20,041 nucleotides of DNA, from NCBI GenBank assembly GCA_020024255.1, contig JAHHTX010000031.1, forward strand, positions 1-20,041, written 5' to 3'. The notes under the pieces were generated by a model. The model was given only the letters and a program-made list of their open reading frames with translations, was not told the DNA's origin and ran no database searches. Shown here piece by piece: positions 6,126-13,878 of this stretch; within the stretch, counting starts at the first letter, position 1, and every line of letters begins with the position of its first letter. This DNA is from Anaerotignum sp. (GTDB taxonomy: Bacteria; Bacillota; Clostridia; Lachnospirales; Anaerotignaceae). A program made the translations under genes and the position numbers.

Positions 6126-8549
6126 ATGACTTTTGGAAACAAACCGGAACTTTTGGCACCTGCCGGCTCTATGGAAAGTTTGAAAGCGGCTGTACAAAAT
6201 GGCTGTAATGCGGTGTATCTGGGCGGAAAAATGTTCAGTGCAAGACAGTATGCAGGCAATTTTTCTTTGGAAGAATTGGAGGAGGCTTGCGATTATTGCC
6301 ATTTACGGGGAGTAAAAGTATATGTAACCGTAAATACGGTTTATAAAGATAAAGAATTACCGGATTTTCTTACCTTTATCGAAAAGTTGTATCGAATGGG
6401 TGTGGATGCCCTCATTATGCAGGATACAGGAGCGGCACAGCTTGTACGGGAACATTTTCCTGATTTTTCCCTTCATGCCAGTACGCAGATGACTGCCAAT
6501 TCTCTTGCCGATGTGAATTATTGGCAGAAACAGGGATTTGACAAAGTGGTATTAAGCAGAGAACTTACTTTGGAGGAAATACGCCACATTATAGAACATA
6601 CAGAAGCAGAAGTGGAAACTTTTATCCATGGGGCTTTGTGTGTTTGTTATTCTGGACAGTGTATTATGAGCAGTATGCTTGGTGGCAGAAGCGGAAATCG
6701 TGGCAGATGTGCCCAGACTTGTCGGTTGCCCTATACATTGTACCGTGGCACCGAAGAAGTTGCCAAAGGGCATCTTCTTTCGCCAAAGGACGTGGCAACC
6801 ATTTCAATTTTGCCACAGCTCATCGATGCGGGTATTGCATCTTTGAAAATCGAGGGCAGAATGAAAACGCCGGAATATGTAGCAGGAGTAACCAGAATTT
6901 ACCGCAAATATATTGATATGTATATAGAAAGTCCTAAGAACTATGCTGTTGACCCACAGGATATAAAAGAATTGACACAGCTTTTTAACCGTGGTGGTTT
7001 TACGGAAGGATACTATACATCTTATGGCGGCACAGATATGATGAGTACGGAACGCCCAAAAACATGGGGGCTGAAGGTCGGTATTGTGGACAAATATTTG
7101 CCACAGCATAAAAAAGTTGTCATTCGTACAAGAGAACCTCTTGTACCTGGTGATGGCATAGAGGTTTGGACACAGAAAGAACCGCATGTGGGCTGTCAGG
7201 TGACGAAACATTCTAAAGCAGGGGAAGTGATTACACTGACTTTGGAAGGAGATATTGCCAAAAATGATGTGGTATATCGTACCTTCGGAAAAGCACTTCA
7301 TGATAATTTGCAGAAAACATGGGAAAAAGATACCAGAAAACTTCCGATATATGGTATTTTGAAGGCAAAAGAGGGTGAGCCGCTTTCTTTGCAGATTTGG
7401 GATAATCTGGGAAGTAGTATGTATGTGACCGGCAATGTTGTGGAAAAAGCAGGAAGTCAACCGATAACAGAAGAAAAACTCAGACAGCAGACGACAAAAC
7501 TGGGTACGACTCCTTTTGTATTTGCAGATTTGGATGTACAGGCAGATGAGGGCATCTATGTTGGCATCAAAGATCTGAACGGACTCCGCAGAGCGGCAAC
7601 AGAGGCTTTGGAACAGTCTATTTTGAAAAAAACAAAAAGAAAAGCCGAAGAAAAAGGCGAGGCACCAAGAAAAGCGGCAGAACGAAAGATTTTGCGGAAA
7701 AAGCTGACGGTTTTGGTCAATACACGGGAACAGATGGAAGCAATACTCAGACAAAAGAAGATTGCAAGGGTTTATTTGGAATCCAATACATTTTTTGCAG
7801 GACATTTGGAAAGTATTTTAGAAAAATGCCACGAAAAGGAAATAGAATGTTTTATGGCATTGCCCAGAATTGACAGAGAATACCAAGAAGATGAAAAACG
7901 TTTGGAAATCTATAAAAATAGCAATTTGGACGGCTTTTTGGTACGCAGTGCAGGACAGTTTGGACAGGTACAAGACAACGAAAAGAAAATAGCAGTAGAT
8001 TATAATTTGAATGTGATGAACAGGGAATCTGTATTGTTTTGGAAGAATCAGGGAGCGGATACGGTTTGTCTTTCCGTAGAAAACAATTTACAGGAAATCA
8101 GAGGCATGGCAGATGCAGATTGTGAAATGATTGGATACGGCTATTTGCCATTGATGACCACACAACAGTGTCCTGTGGGGAATTTTGCAGGAGAAAAACA
8201 CAGTGGTTTATACTGCAAGGAACGATTCCATGAGGATTTGTATTTCTTGCGGGATAGAAAAGGAGAAAAGTTCCCTTTGATGACGGATTGTGAAAGATGT
8301 GTGTGCAGCATTTTAAACGGAAAACCCTTGTTTACCCTAAAGTTTTACGATGAAGTATTGGAAAATGCTGTAGGCAGCGTACGCCTGCAATTTACAAAAG
8401 AGGGACAGGGACGGACAGAACGGATACTGCAAGCCTATATAGAAATGATGCAGAATCCAAAGTGGTACAGTGTGGAAACCAAACAATTGCTGCATCAAAT
8501 GAGTGAAAAAGGCAGTACAAAGGGACATTTCTTCCGTGGAGTGGAGTGA
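6126..8549 (+). CDS. U32 family protein (long form with DUF3656-like region), probable RNA hydroxylase
   Basis: Named peptidase U32, but characterised relatives (E. coli RlhA and TrhP) install 5-hydroxylation on 23S rRNA C2501 or tRNA U34 using prephenate-dependent chemistry. The 807-residue product starts with the U32 barrel (ELLAPAGSMESLKAAVQNG, 8-26), then the Cys signature around C172, C179, C195 and C199 (IHGALCVCYSGQC, SGNRGRCAQTC), followed by FSL/KIEGRMKTPEYVAGV. A middle DUF3656-like section (about 350-500) and a C-terminal section with more Cys (TTQQCPVGNF, CERCVC) make it the long, RlhA-like architecture. I chose ATG 6126 for the strong AAAGGAG site upstream. Only 4 bases separate it from the SEDS gene. 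Whether the target is rRNA or tRNA is not visible. Confidence 0.88.
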   Translation: MTFGNKPELLAPAGSMESLKAAVQNGCNAVYLGGKMFSARQYAGNFSLEELEEACDYCHLRGVKVYVTVNTVYKDKELPDFLTFIEKLYRMGVDALIMQDTGAAQLVREHFPDFSLHASTQMTANSLADVNYWQKQGFDKVVLSRELTLEEIRHIIEHTEAEVETFIHGALCVCYSGQCIMSSMLGGRSGNRGRCAQTCRLPYTLYRGTEEVAKGHLLSPKDVATISILPQLIDAGIASLKIEGRMKTPEYVAGVTRIYRKYIDMYIESPKNYAVDPQDIKELTQLFNRGGFTEGYYTSYGGTDMMSTERPKTWGLKVGIVDKYLPQHKKVVIRTREPLVPGDGIEVWTQKEPHVGCQVTKHSKAGEVITLTLEGDIAKNDVVYRTFGKALHDNLQKTWEKDTRKLPIYGILKAKEGEPLSLQIWDNLGSSMYVTGNVVEKAGSQPITEEKLRQQTTKLGTTPFVFADLDVQADEGIYVGIKDLNGLRRAATEALEQSILKKTKRKAEEKGEAPRKAAERKILRKKLTVLVNTREQMEAILRQKKIARVYLESNTFFAGHLESILEKCHEKEIECFMALPRIDREYQEDEKRLEIYKNSNLDGFLVRSAGQFGQVQDNEKKIAVDYNLNVMNRESVLFWKNQGADTVCLSVENNLQEIRGMADADCEMIGYGYLPLMTTQQCPVGNFAGEKHSGLYCKERFHEDLYFLRDRKGEKFPLMTDCERCVCSILNGKPLFTLKFYDEVLENAVGSVRLQFTKEGQGRTERILQAYIEMMQNPKWYSVETKQLLHQMSEKGSTKGHFFRGVE

Positions 8550-8553
8550 TGAT

Positions 8554-9939
8554 ATGTTTGATTTAATCGTAATGCTCAGCAGATATATCTTTATTTTGTG
8601 CATTGGCGTGTATTTGTGGGAGGCAATCGTATATATTGCATATGAACAGGGAGGGTATCTTGGCAGTCCTTACCATGCAATTTCGGTGCAGCGACGTTTG
8701 ATCATATTGATGCACTTGATATCATTTTTGATACTGTCTTATGAGCAGGATACCCATCTATTCGATTGGCAGGCATTGATATTTGGCGCAGTTTCTCTTC
8801 TCTTCATTTTGATTGCCATATTTCTTTTGGATAGATTTTACTATGAAGGGTGTCCGTTGATTTGGACAGGGGTTTTATTTCTAATGGACTTGAGTCTGAT
8901 TATGCTGCAAAGAGTAGAGCCTGACTTTGCCCATAAACAGCTATTGTGGATGATATTGGGGCTTTGCGGTATGTTAGTGTTGCCGTTTCTTTTGCGACTT
9001 ATCCCCCGTTTTGAAATCTTTGAATGGGCTTATATTATTGTATGTTATGGGTTATTATTGTCTACGCAGATTTTCGGTGTAGAGCGTTACGGCTCTGTGA
9101 ACTGGCTGCAAATTGGCAGTATAAGTTTTCAGCCTTCGGAAATTGCAAAATTTCTTTTTGTTTTTTATCTTGCCAGTGTGTTCCGAAAACGGGTAGAAAT
9201 GCGACAATTACTTATAACAGGTTGTCTAAGTGCAGGTGTTGTCATTCTTTTGGTGCTGCAAAAGGACTTGGGGGCAGCATTGATTTTCTTTATGACATAT
9301 ATGGTTATGCTTTATATTGCCACATCTAATGAAATTCTGTTTTTTATGGGTATGGGCGCAGCAAGCGGTGCAGCTGTGGTGGCATACAAACTCTTTTCCC
9401 ATGTGCGTGTGCGTGTGGCGGCATGGCAAAACCCTTGGGCGGACATTGACAGTGGCGGCTATCAAATTGTATCCTCTCTCTTTGCCATCACCACTTATGG
9501 ACTTTTGGGTAGCGGACTAACAAAAGGAATGCCAAGAAGTATCCCTGTAGTGGAAAGCGACTGTATTTTTGCAGCCATTTGTGAAGAACTGGGTATACTG
9601 TTTGGTGCAGGGGTTATTTGTATTTTTATCATGGTTTTGTATCGTGGAATTCGGATTACATTGGATTGCACCAGAAGATATTATAGCCTTTTGGCAGCAG
9701 GTATCACAGTCATGCTGTCCTTTCAGGCATTCCTGATTATTGGTGGTGTAATTAAACTGATTCCTTTGACTGGGGTGACATTGCCACTGGTCAGCTATGG
9801 TGGCAGTTCTGTATTGGTCAGTCTGATGATGGTAGGCATTTTACAGTGGGTATGCGTATATTGCGAACAGCATAATGAAGAAGAAGAGCAAAGCAGTCAT
9901 CAGCTCCAATATATGAGAGGGGGATACGGCGATGAATAA
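8554..9939 (+). CDS. FtsW/RodA/SpoVE (SEDS) family peptidoglycan glycosyltransferase
   Basis: Polytopic membrane enzyme polymerising lipid II into glycan strands, working with a class B PBP. The 461-residue product has about ten or more hydrophobic segments and SEDS landmarks: VNWLQIGSISFQPSEIAKF (182-200), QKDLG with the likely catalytic Asp D238, NPWADIDSGGYQIVSSLFA (293-311), GLTKGMP (321-327), ESDCIFAAICEELG (334-347) and LPLVSYGGSSVL (410-421). It carries extra N-terminal membrane segments (about 1-110) and an acidic tail (EEEEQSSHQ). Start at 8554: GGAG lies 7 bases upstream. Its stop overlaps the PBP gene by 8 bases, so the pair is translationally coupled. Division (FtsW) versus elongation (RodA) cannot be settled by sequence; nearby zapA leans to division. 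Confidence 0.93.
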   Translation: MFDLIVMLSRYIFILCIGVYLWEAIVYIAYEQGGYLGSPYHAISVQRRLIILMHLISFLILSYEQDTHLFDWQALIFGAVSLLFILIAIFLLDRFYYEGCPLIWTGVLFLMDLSLIMLQRVEPDFAHKQLLWMILGLCGMLVLPFLLRLIPRFEIFEWAYIIVCYGLLLSTQIFGVERYGSVNWLQIGSISFQPSEIAKFLFVFYLASVFRKRVEMRQLLITGCLSAGVVILLVLQKDLGAALIFFMTYMVMLYIATSNEILFFMGMGAASGAAVVAYKLFSHVRVRVAAWQNPWADIDSGGYQIVSSLFAITTYGLLGSGLTKGMPRSIPVVESDCIFAAICEELGILFGAGVICIFIMVLYRGIRITLDCTRRYYSLLAAGITVMLSFQAFLIIGGVIKLIPLTGVTLPLVSYGGSSVLVSLMMVGILQWVCVYCEQHNEEEEQSSHQLQYMRGGYGDE

Positions 9940-11335
9940 TATGAAAAGAAGTGCTCGTCGTGTTTTCTGGTTTTTGGCACTTTGTTTTTTCCTGCTTCTG
10001 GGATATTTGGGGAAACTTGCACTGGTGGACAAACAGGAAATTTCCACAAGTTCCTATAATATTCGTTTGCGTAACGATATGGAAGGCATACAACGTGGGG
10101 ATATTTTGGATAAGGATGGGGAAGTCCTTGCAACAAGCACACAGCTGGAAGATGGCAGTTATCAAAGAAGCTATGAGCGAGCCAGAATGGCGGCACATTT
10201 GACGGGCTACAGCAGTGTAGGCAAGACAGGTGTGGAAGCGGCAGCAAATTTCCAAATGATGAAACCCCACATGGAGTTGATACAGCGGATTATGGGGCTT
10301 GTGACAAAAGAAGATCCTAAAGGGAATGATGTTGTTTTGACAGTGGACATGGATATTCAAAGTGTGGCAGGAAATCTTCTTGGCAATGCAAAGGGTGCCA
10401 TTGTGGTTATGGAACCGTCTACAGGCAGGGTTCTTGCTTTGCAGGCATATCCTGATTTTGACCCCAATACAGTAGAACGGGATTGGGATACATTGATTAA
10501 CAGTGAAGATACACCTTTGGTAAACCGTGCTACACAGGGGATTTATCCTCCCGGTTCTACCTTTAAAATCATAACAGCACTGGCAGCAATGGAGTATTAC
10601 CCAAATTGGAAGGATTTTACGTATAATTGTCAAGGAGAAGTGGAATTTGAAGATAAGGTTATTCACTGCTACAAAAACCGTGTCCATGGCTTGGTAGATA
10701 TGAAGGGGGCAATGGCAGGTTCCTGCAACTGCTATTTTGCAGCTTTGGCAAAAGAAATTGGTGCAGATAATCTAAGAAAGGAAATGGAAAAGTGCGGATT
10801 GCTTTCAGCATATGGCTTTGACCTGACCTATAGCAAAAGTGTTATGCACCTGAATAAAAAATCATCAGAAAGTGAGCTGGTTGAAACGGCTATCGGACAG
10901 GGAAAGACCAGTGTGTCACCTTTATATATGGCGATGCTTATTTCTGCTGTTGCCAATGAGGGGATTATGATGCGGCCATATTGTATTGACCATATGCAGC
11001 ATTACACCGGAAATTCCGGAAAACCCAGAGTTCCCAAAAAGATGATGGAGATTTGTACGCCGGAAGAAGCGGTGGTACTGAATGAAATGCTTATTGACGT
11101 TGTGGAAAATGGCACCGGGCAGGCGGCACAAGTGCGTGGTGTTACCGTAGCAGGAAAAACGGGTACAGCAGAAAATGCTACAGGCAAGGACCATTCTTGG
11201 TTTGTAGGCTATGCTCCTGCGGAAAATCCCCGTGTTGCGGTTGCGGTTGTCATTGAAAATGCAGATGCCCATGGAAGTGCAACACCTATTGCAGGTAAAG
11301 TACTACAGGCAGCTTTAGAAAAAACGGCAGAATAG
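9932..11335 (+). CDS. Class B penicillin-binding protein (peptidoglycan D,D-transpeptidase, PbpA/FtsI type)
   Basis: Cross-links peptidoglycan; membrane-anchored with the catalytic domain outside. The 467-residue product has an N-terminal membrane anchor (about 11-31), a short PBP-dimer-like region with RGDILDKDG (55-63), and a transpeptidase domain with all three motifs: STFK (209-212, acylated Ser209), SCN (264-266) and KTGT (409-412). It is short for class B enzymes (commonly 550-700), like the PbpA group paired with SEDS proteins in Clostridia and Actinobacteria. The ATG at 9932 lies inside the SEDS gene end, with AGAGGGGG 8 bases upstream; a second Met at codon 4 (9941) is possible. The SEDS-PBP pair should form one glycosyltransferase-transpeptidase complex. 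Confidence 0.94.
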   Translation: MNNMKRSARRVFWFLALCFFLLLGYLGKLALVDKQEISTSSYNIRLRNDMEGIQRGDILDKDGEVLATSTQLEDGSYQRSYERARMAAHLTGYSSVGKTGVEAAANFQMMKPHMELIQRIMGLVTKEDPKGNDVVLTVDMDIQSVAGNLLGNAKGAIVVMEPSTGRVLALQAYPDFDPNTVERDWDTLINSEDTPLVNRATQGIYPPGSTFKIITALAAMEYYPNWKDFTYNCQGEVEFEDKVIHCYKNRVHGLVDMKGAMAGSCNCYFAALAKEIGADNLRKEMEKCGLLSAYGFDLTYSKSVMHLNKKSSESELVETAIGQGKTSVSPLYMAMLISAVANEGIMMRPYCIDHMQHYTGNSGKPRVPKKMMEICTPEEAVVLNEMLIDVVENGTGQAAQVRGVTVAGKTGTAENATGKDHSWFVGYAPAENPRVAVAVVIENADAHGSATPIAGKVLQAALEKTAE

Positions 11336-11344
11336 GAGTAGAGT

Positions 11345-12430
11345 ATGGAACTTCGGTTTGATACATCAAAAAAATACGCAGTGGCTCTGGAGGGCGGTGG
11401 TGCAAAAGGTGCTTATGAAGTGGGTGTATGGAAAGCGTTAGACGAAGCAGGTGTAAAGTTTTCGGCTGTTTCCGGAGCATCTGTTGGTGCTTTAAATGGT
11501 GCCATGATGGTCATGGGGGATTTGGAAAAAGCCATTACCCTGTGGGAGAATATCCACTTTTCTCAGGTTGTAGATGTAGATGATGAAACCATGAAGGCAT
11601 ACTATGATAAGACACTTAACAGCAAAGAAACGATACAGTTTTTTAAGGATATGGCAGAGGTGATTAAACAAGGTGGGTTTGATTCTGCACCACTTCGCCA
11701 GCTGTTAGAGGAAGCTGTGGAAGAAAAACAGGTGAGAGAGTCGGAAATTGCATTTTATTTTGTCACATATTCCCTCAGTGACCATAAAGAGCTGGATTTG
11801 GATATCAAAGAACTGCCGGAAGGCAGTCTTATTGATATGCTGCTTGCCAGTGCGTATTTTCCCGCATTTAAACAAACACCGTTAAATGGAAAGCATTATA
11901 CAGATGGTGGTATACAAAATGTGATTCCCATTGATTGCCTGTTAAAACGTGGCTACCAAGATATTATCGCTATACGGATATTTGGCGTAGGCATGGAAAA
12001 GAAAATAGAGATTCCTGAATATGTCCAAATTACAGAGATTGCACCAAGGGAAAAACTGGGCGGCGTTTTGCAGTTTGATGGGGAACAGACAAGACAGGAT
12101 ATGCAGCTTGGCTATTATGACGGTTTACGGATGCTTTACGGTTTGGCAGGGGAAACCTATTATATTGATCAGAAATGGACTGAGGAAAAAGCCTATGAAG
12201 TGCTGAAAAGCCTTCTGTTTCACGAGGAGGAAAAAAATGGTAGAAGTCCTTCTTTACGGGAAATGAATGAGGAAGTGATTCCCCGTCTTGCAAAGAAAAT
12301 GAAGGAAAAAGGCAGTTATTACGATATTTTGCTCCATATATTGGAAAAAAGAGCAGAAGATTTGGGGATAAACCGCTTTCAGGTGTTGACAGAAGAAGCA
12401 TTATACAATTTCATTGTGGATAAACAGTAA
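11345..12430 (+). CDS. Patatin-like phospholipase family protein
   Basis: Probable cytoplasmic serine acyl hydrolase with a Ser-Asp dyad. The 361-residue product begins with the oxyanion-hole motif EGGGAKGAYEVGV (16-28), has the nucleophile elbow GASVG (Ser46) and the catalytic Asp in TDGG (D187). It has no signal peptide or membrane segment. The patatin domain fills about residues 11-205; the C-terminal 150 residues are helical and charged and not recognised. Start: AGGAG 6 bases before ATG, 9 bases after the PBP stop, so it is clearly in the same operon. Its substrate is unknown; the context suggests membrane lipid turnover alongside wall synthesis, which is inference only. Confidence 0.88.
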   Translation: MELRFDTSKKYAVALEGGGAKGAYEVGVWKALDEAGVKFSAVSGASVGALNGAMMVMGDLEKAITLWENIHFSQVVDVDDETMKAYYDKTLNSKETIQFFKDMAEVIKQGGFDSAPLRQLLEEAVEEKQVRESEIAFYFVTYSLSDHKELDLDIKELPEGSLIDMLLASAYFPAFKQTPLNGKHYTDGGIQNVIPIDCLLKRGYQDIIAIRIFGVGMEKKIEIPEYVQITEIAPREKLGGVLQFDGEQTRQDMQLGYYDGLRMLYGLAGETYYIDQKWTEEKAYEVLKSLLFHEEEKNGRSPSLREMNEEVIPRLAKKMKEKGSYYDILLHILEKRAEDLGINRFQVLTEEALYNFIVDKQ

Positions 12431-12448
12431 AAGAGAGGGGAAAGCCTT

Positions 12449-13561
12449 ATGGGCAGAGAAGTGCAGCAATGTAAACAATGCGGACGGGAAATTTATTTTG
12501 ATGGTATTTGTCATCTGTGTCAGGCAGAAAATAAACGAAAGGAAATACTATCCTATTCCCAAGACCAAATAGATGCAGCCATAGAAGAAATTTGTGCAGA
12601 GATTGAGAAAACAGGCGACCTATATGAAAAATATGATCTTTTTAAAAAGCTGCTGAATTATAGAGATATCCATACTGAAAAAATTGCAGAAGTAGCTTTT
12701 GCAAAAAGACTTTTCTCCCCTGAAGAGATGTACAAAGATGTTTCTGAAGAGGTCAAGAAAGAAATGCTTGCTATGCTTTTGGACGAAGAGCAAACAGATG
12801 CCAGATTGGCAGGAGGATTATTATTGGCACTTGCTGTTTGTGGTGGGGAAGATGTGCAGAAGGCTTTTTGGGAGCTGGAACAGCGTCCAAGAAAATGGCA
12901 GGAGGATTTATTTGTTACACCACAGTTTTATGCAGTATATGGCGGCTGGTCTTATGATAAAGACGGAAATTTCTTAAAAACACAGTTTGATACCTGTTAT
13001 CTCATGGTGAAAGGCACAGCAGAGGAACGAAAGCACAGTCCTGTAAAAATCGGTACACATACAGGGAAATTTTGTAAACACTGCGGTTGTGAAATCGTCA
13101 ACCTTTTGGAATTGGACGGCAGAGAAGAAAGTCTGGATTTTTTGGGTATTGATGGCATCATCAAGGCGAAATGCTGCCCAAACTGCCTTTGTGAAATGGA
13201 AGAATGTTTTACAGCATATACGTTAGATGGCAATAGTGTTCTTTTAGATGAGGAAGAATTTGAAGCAGATGATTATATGGGGGAAGAAGGGGTGGAGGCA
13301 CTCTGTGCCAATACCTATATTTTGGGGGGACACCCTGTTCCTTTGCGTTATGCGGCAGATTGGGACGGCGGTTCTTCTGTAGGCGGTTTTGCCTTCTGGA
13401 TACAGGATTGTGAAATCAAAATATGTCCCCATTGTGGAAAGCCTATGCAATATCTGGCACAGGTACAGTGGGATATGGTAGATGGATATGCAGAGGGAAA
13501 TGCTTATATCCAAATCTGTAAGGATTGTCAGCTTTTACATATTTTGCATCAGCAGACATAA
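12449..13561 (+). CDS. Zinc-ribbon protein of unknown function, possible DUF1963-like C-terminal part
   Basis: I do not recognise this 370-residue protein with certainty. It shows three Cys clusters: an N-terminal ribbon (C8-x2-C11 and a second CxxC in ICHLC), a middle one (FCKHCGCEI, later KCCPNCLCEM) and a C-terminal one (ICPHCGKPM, later ICKDC). Between the first two lies an acidic helical region (about 30-150) resembling a repeat-type helical domain. The end, LGGHPVPLRY to CPHCGKPMQYLAQVQWD, recalls DUF1963/YwqG proteins (GG-P pattern, CPxCG, then a 'flaQ' stretch), which is a weak family hint. No signal peptide or membrane segment. It is the last gene of the wall-synthesis operon, 18 bases after the patatin gene, with GAGAGGGG upstream of ATG. 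Confidence 0.75.
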   Translation: MGREVQQCKQCGREIYFDGICHLCQAENKRKEILSYSQDQIDAAIEEICAEIEKTGDLYEKYDLFKKLLNYRDIHTEKIAEVAFAKRLFSPEEMYKDVSEEVKKEMLAMLLDEEQTDARLAGGLLLALAVCGGEDVQKAFWELEQRPRKWQEDLFVTPQFYAVYGGWSYDKDGNFLKTQFDTCYLMVKGTAEERKHSPVKIGTHTGKFCKHCGCEIVNLLELDGREESLDFLGIDGIIKAKCCPNCLCEMEECFTAYTLDGNSVLLDEEEFEADDYMGEEGVEALCANTYILGGHPVPLRYAADWDGGSSVGGFAFWIQDCEIKICPHCGKPMQYLAQVQWDMVDGYAEGNAYIQICKDCQLLHILHQQT

Positions 13562-13577
13562 ATAACACAGAAATAAA

Positions 13578-13603
13578 CTAAGACAAGAAATAGAGCCTTA
13601 GGT
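13578..13603. repeat. Left copy of a 26-base direct repeat (broken terminator half)
   Basis: Identical at 24 of 26 positions to 13834-13859. The two differences weaken its own hairpin (CTAAG with CTTAG remains). On the minus strand it is followed by TTTATTT, as a terminator for the XRE gene would be. Together with the right copy it brackets repeat copy B exactly. Confidence 0.8.
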
Positions 13604-13833
13604 GAGGGTGTCGACAAAGTCGTCCCCCTTCGTCAAAGCCTCATTTCATGCAAGGCTTTGACCAGCAGACGGAAGGATAAAGCAGAAGTTCCAATGGCAA
13701 AAAGCCTTGAAACTTCTGCTTTTCCTCATGGGAAGTGAATTCCCATTGCGGATTCCATTTGGGAAACCCTTCATTTCCCAAGCCCTTCCGTATTTTCGAG
13801 AAGGGTTAAAACCCACTTTTTTGACAGTCTAAC
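13604..13833. mobile_element. Dispersed hairpin-rich repeat, copy B (230-bp element, MITE-like)
   Basis: Positions 13604-13761 match copy A at 5172-5330. The element is bounded by the 26-base direct repeat, giving a 230-base insert. Hairpins: GTCAAAGCCT (13632-13641) with AGGCTTTGAC; AAGCAGAAGTTCCAA with TTGAAACTTCTGCTT (one mismatch); ATGGGAA-gtgaa-TTCCCAT (13728-13746); TTGGGAAA with TTTCCCAA further right. Its ends, GAGGGTGTCGACAAAG and (reverse complement) TAGACTGTCAAAAAAG, match at about 11 of 16 positions, like degenerate terminal inverted repeats. It has no transposase and no plausible gene. The element nature is inferred; the repeat and its boundaries are seen directly. Confidence 0.65.
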
Positions 13834-13869
13834 CTAAGACAAGAAATAGGGTCTTAGGTTATTTTTATT
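13833..13869 (+). terminator. Terminator of the wall operon, right copy of the 26-base direct repeat
   Basis: CCTAAGAC (13833-13840) and GTCTTAGG (13851-13858) form a perfect 8-bp stem with a 10-base loop, followed by TTATTTTTATT. It lies 272 bases after the last operon stop because of the inserted element. The hairpin also lies 10 bases from the XRE stop, so the ancestral site probably ended both convergent units. Confidence 0.75.
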
Positions 13870-13878
13870 GAAAGGTTT

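Noticed and set aside
6804..7805. Long minus-strand open frame of 333 codons inside the U32 gene
   Set aside because: It is antisense to a well-supported gene, Cys/Phe/Ile-rich, lacks a ribosome site and resembles no family I know: a codon-bias shadow.
8503..8553. Upstream start for the SEDS gene inside the U32 gene
   Set aside because: ATG 8554 has GGAG at 7 bases and a normal SEDS N-terminus; the longer form reads through the U32 end in another frame.
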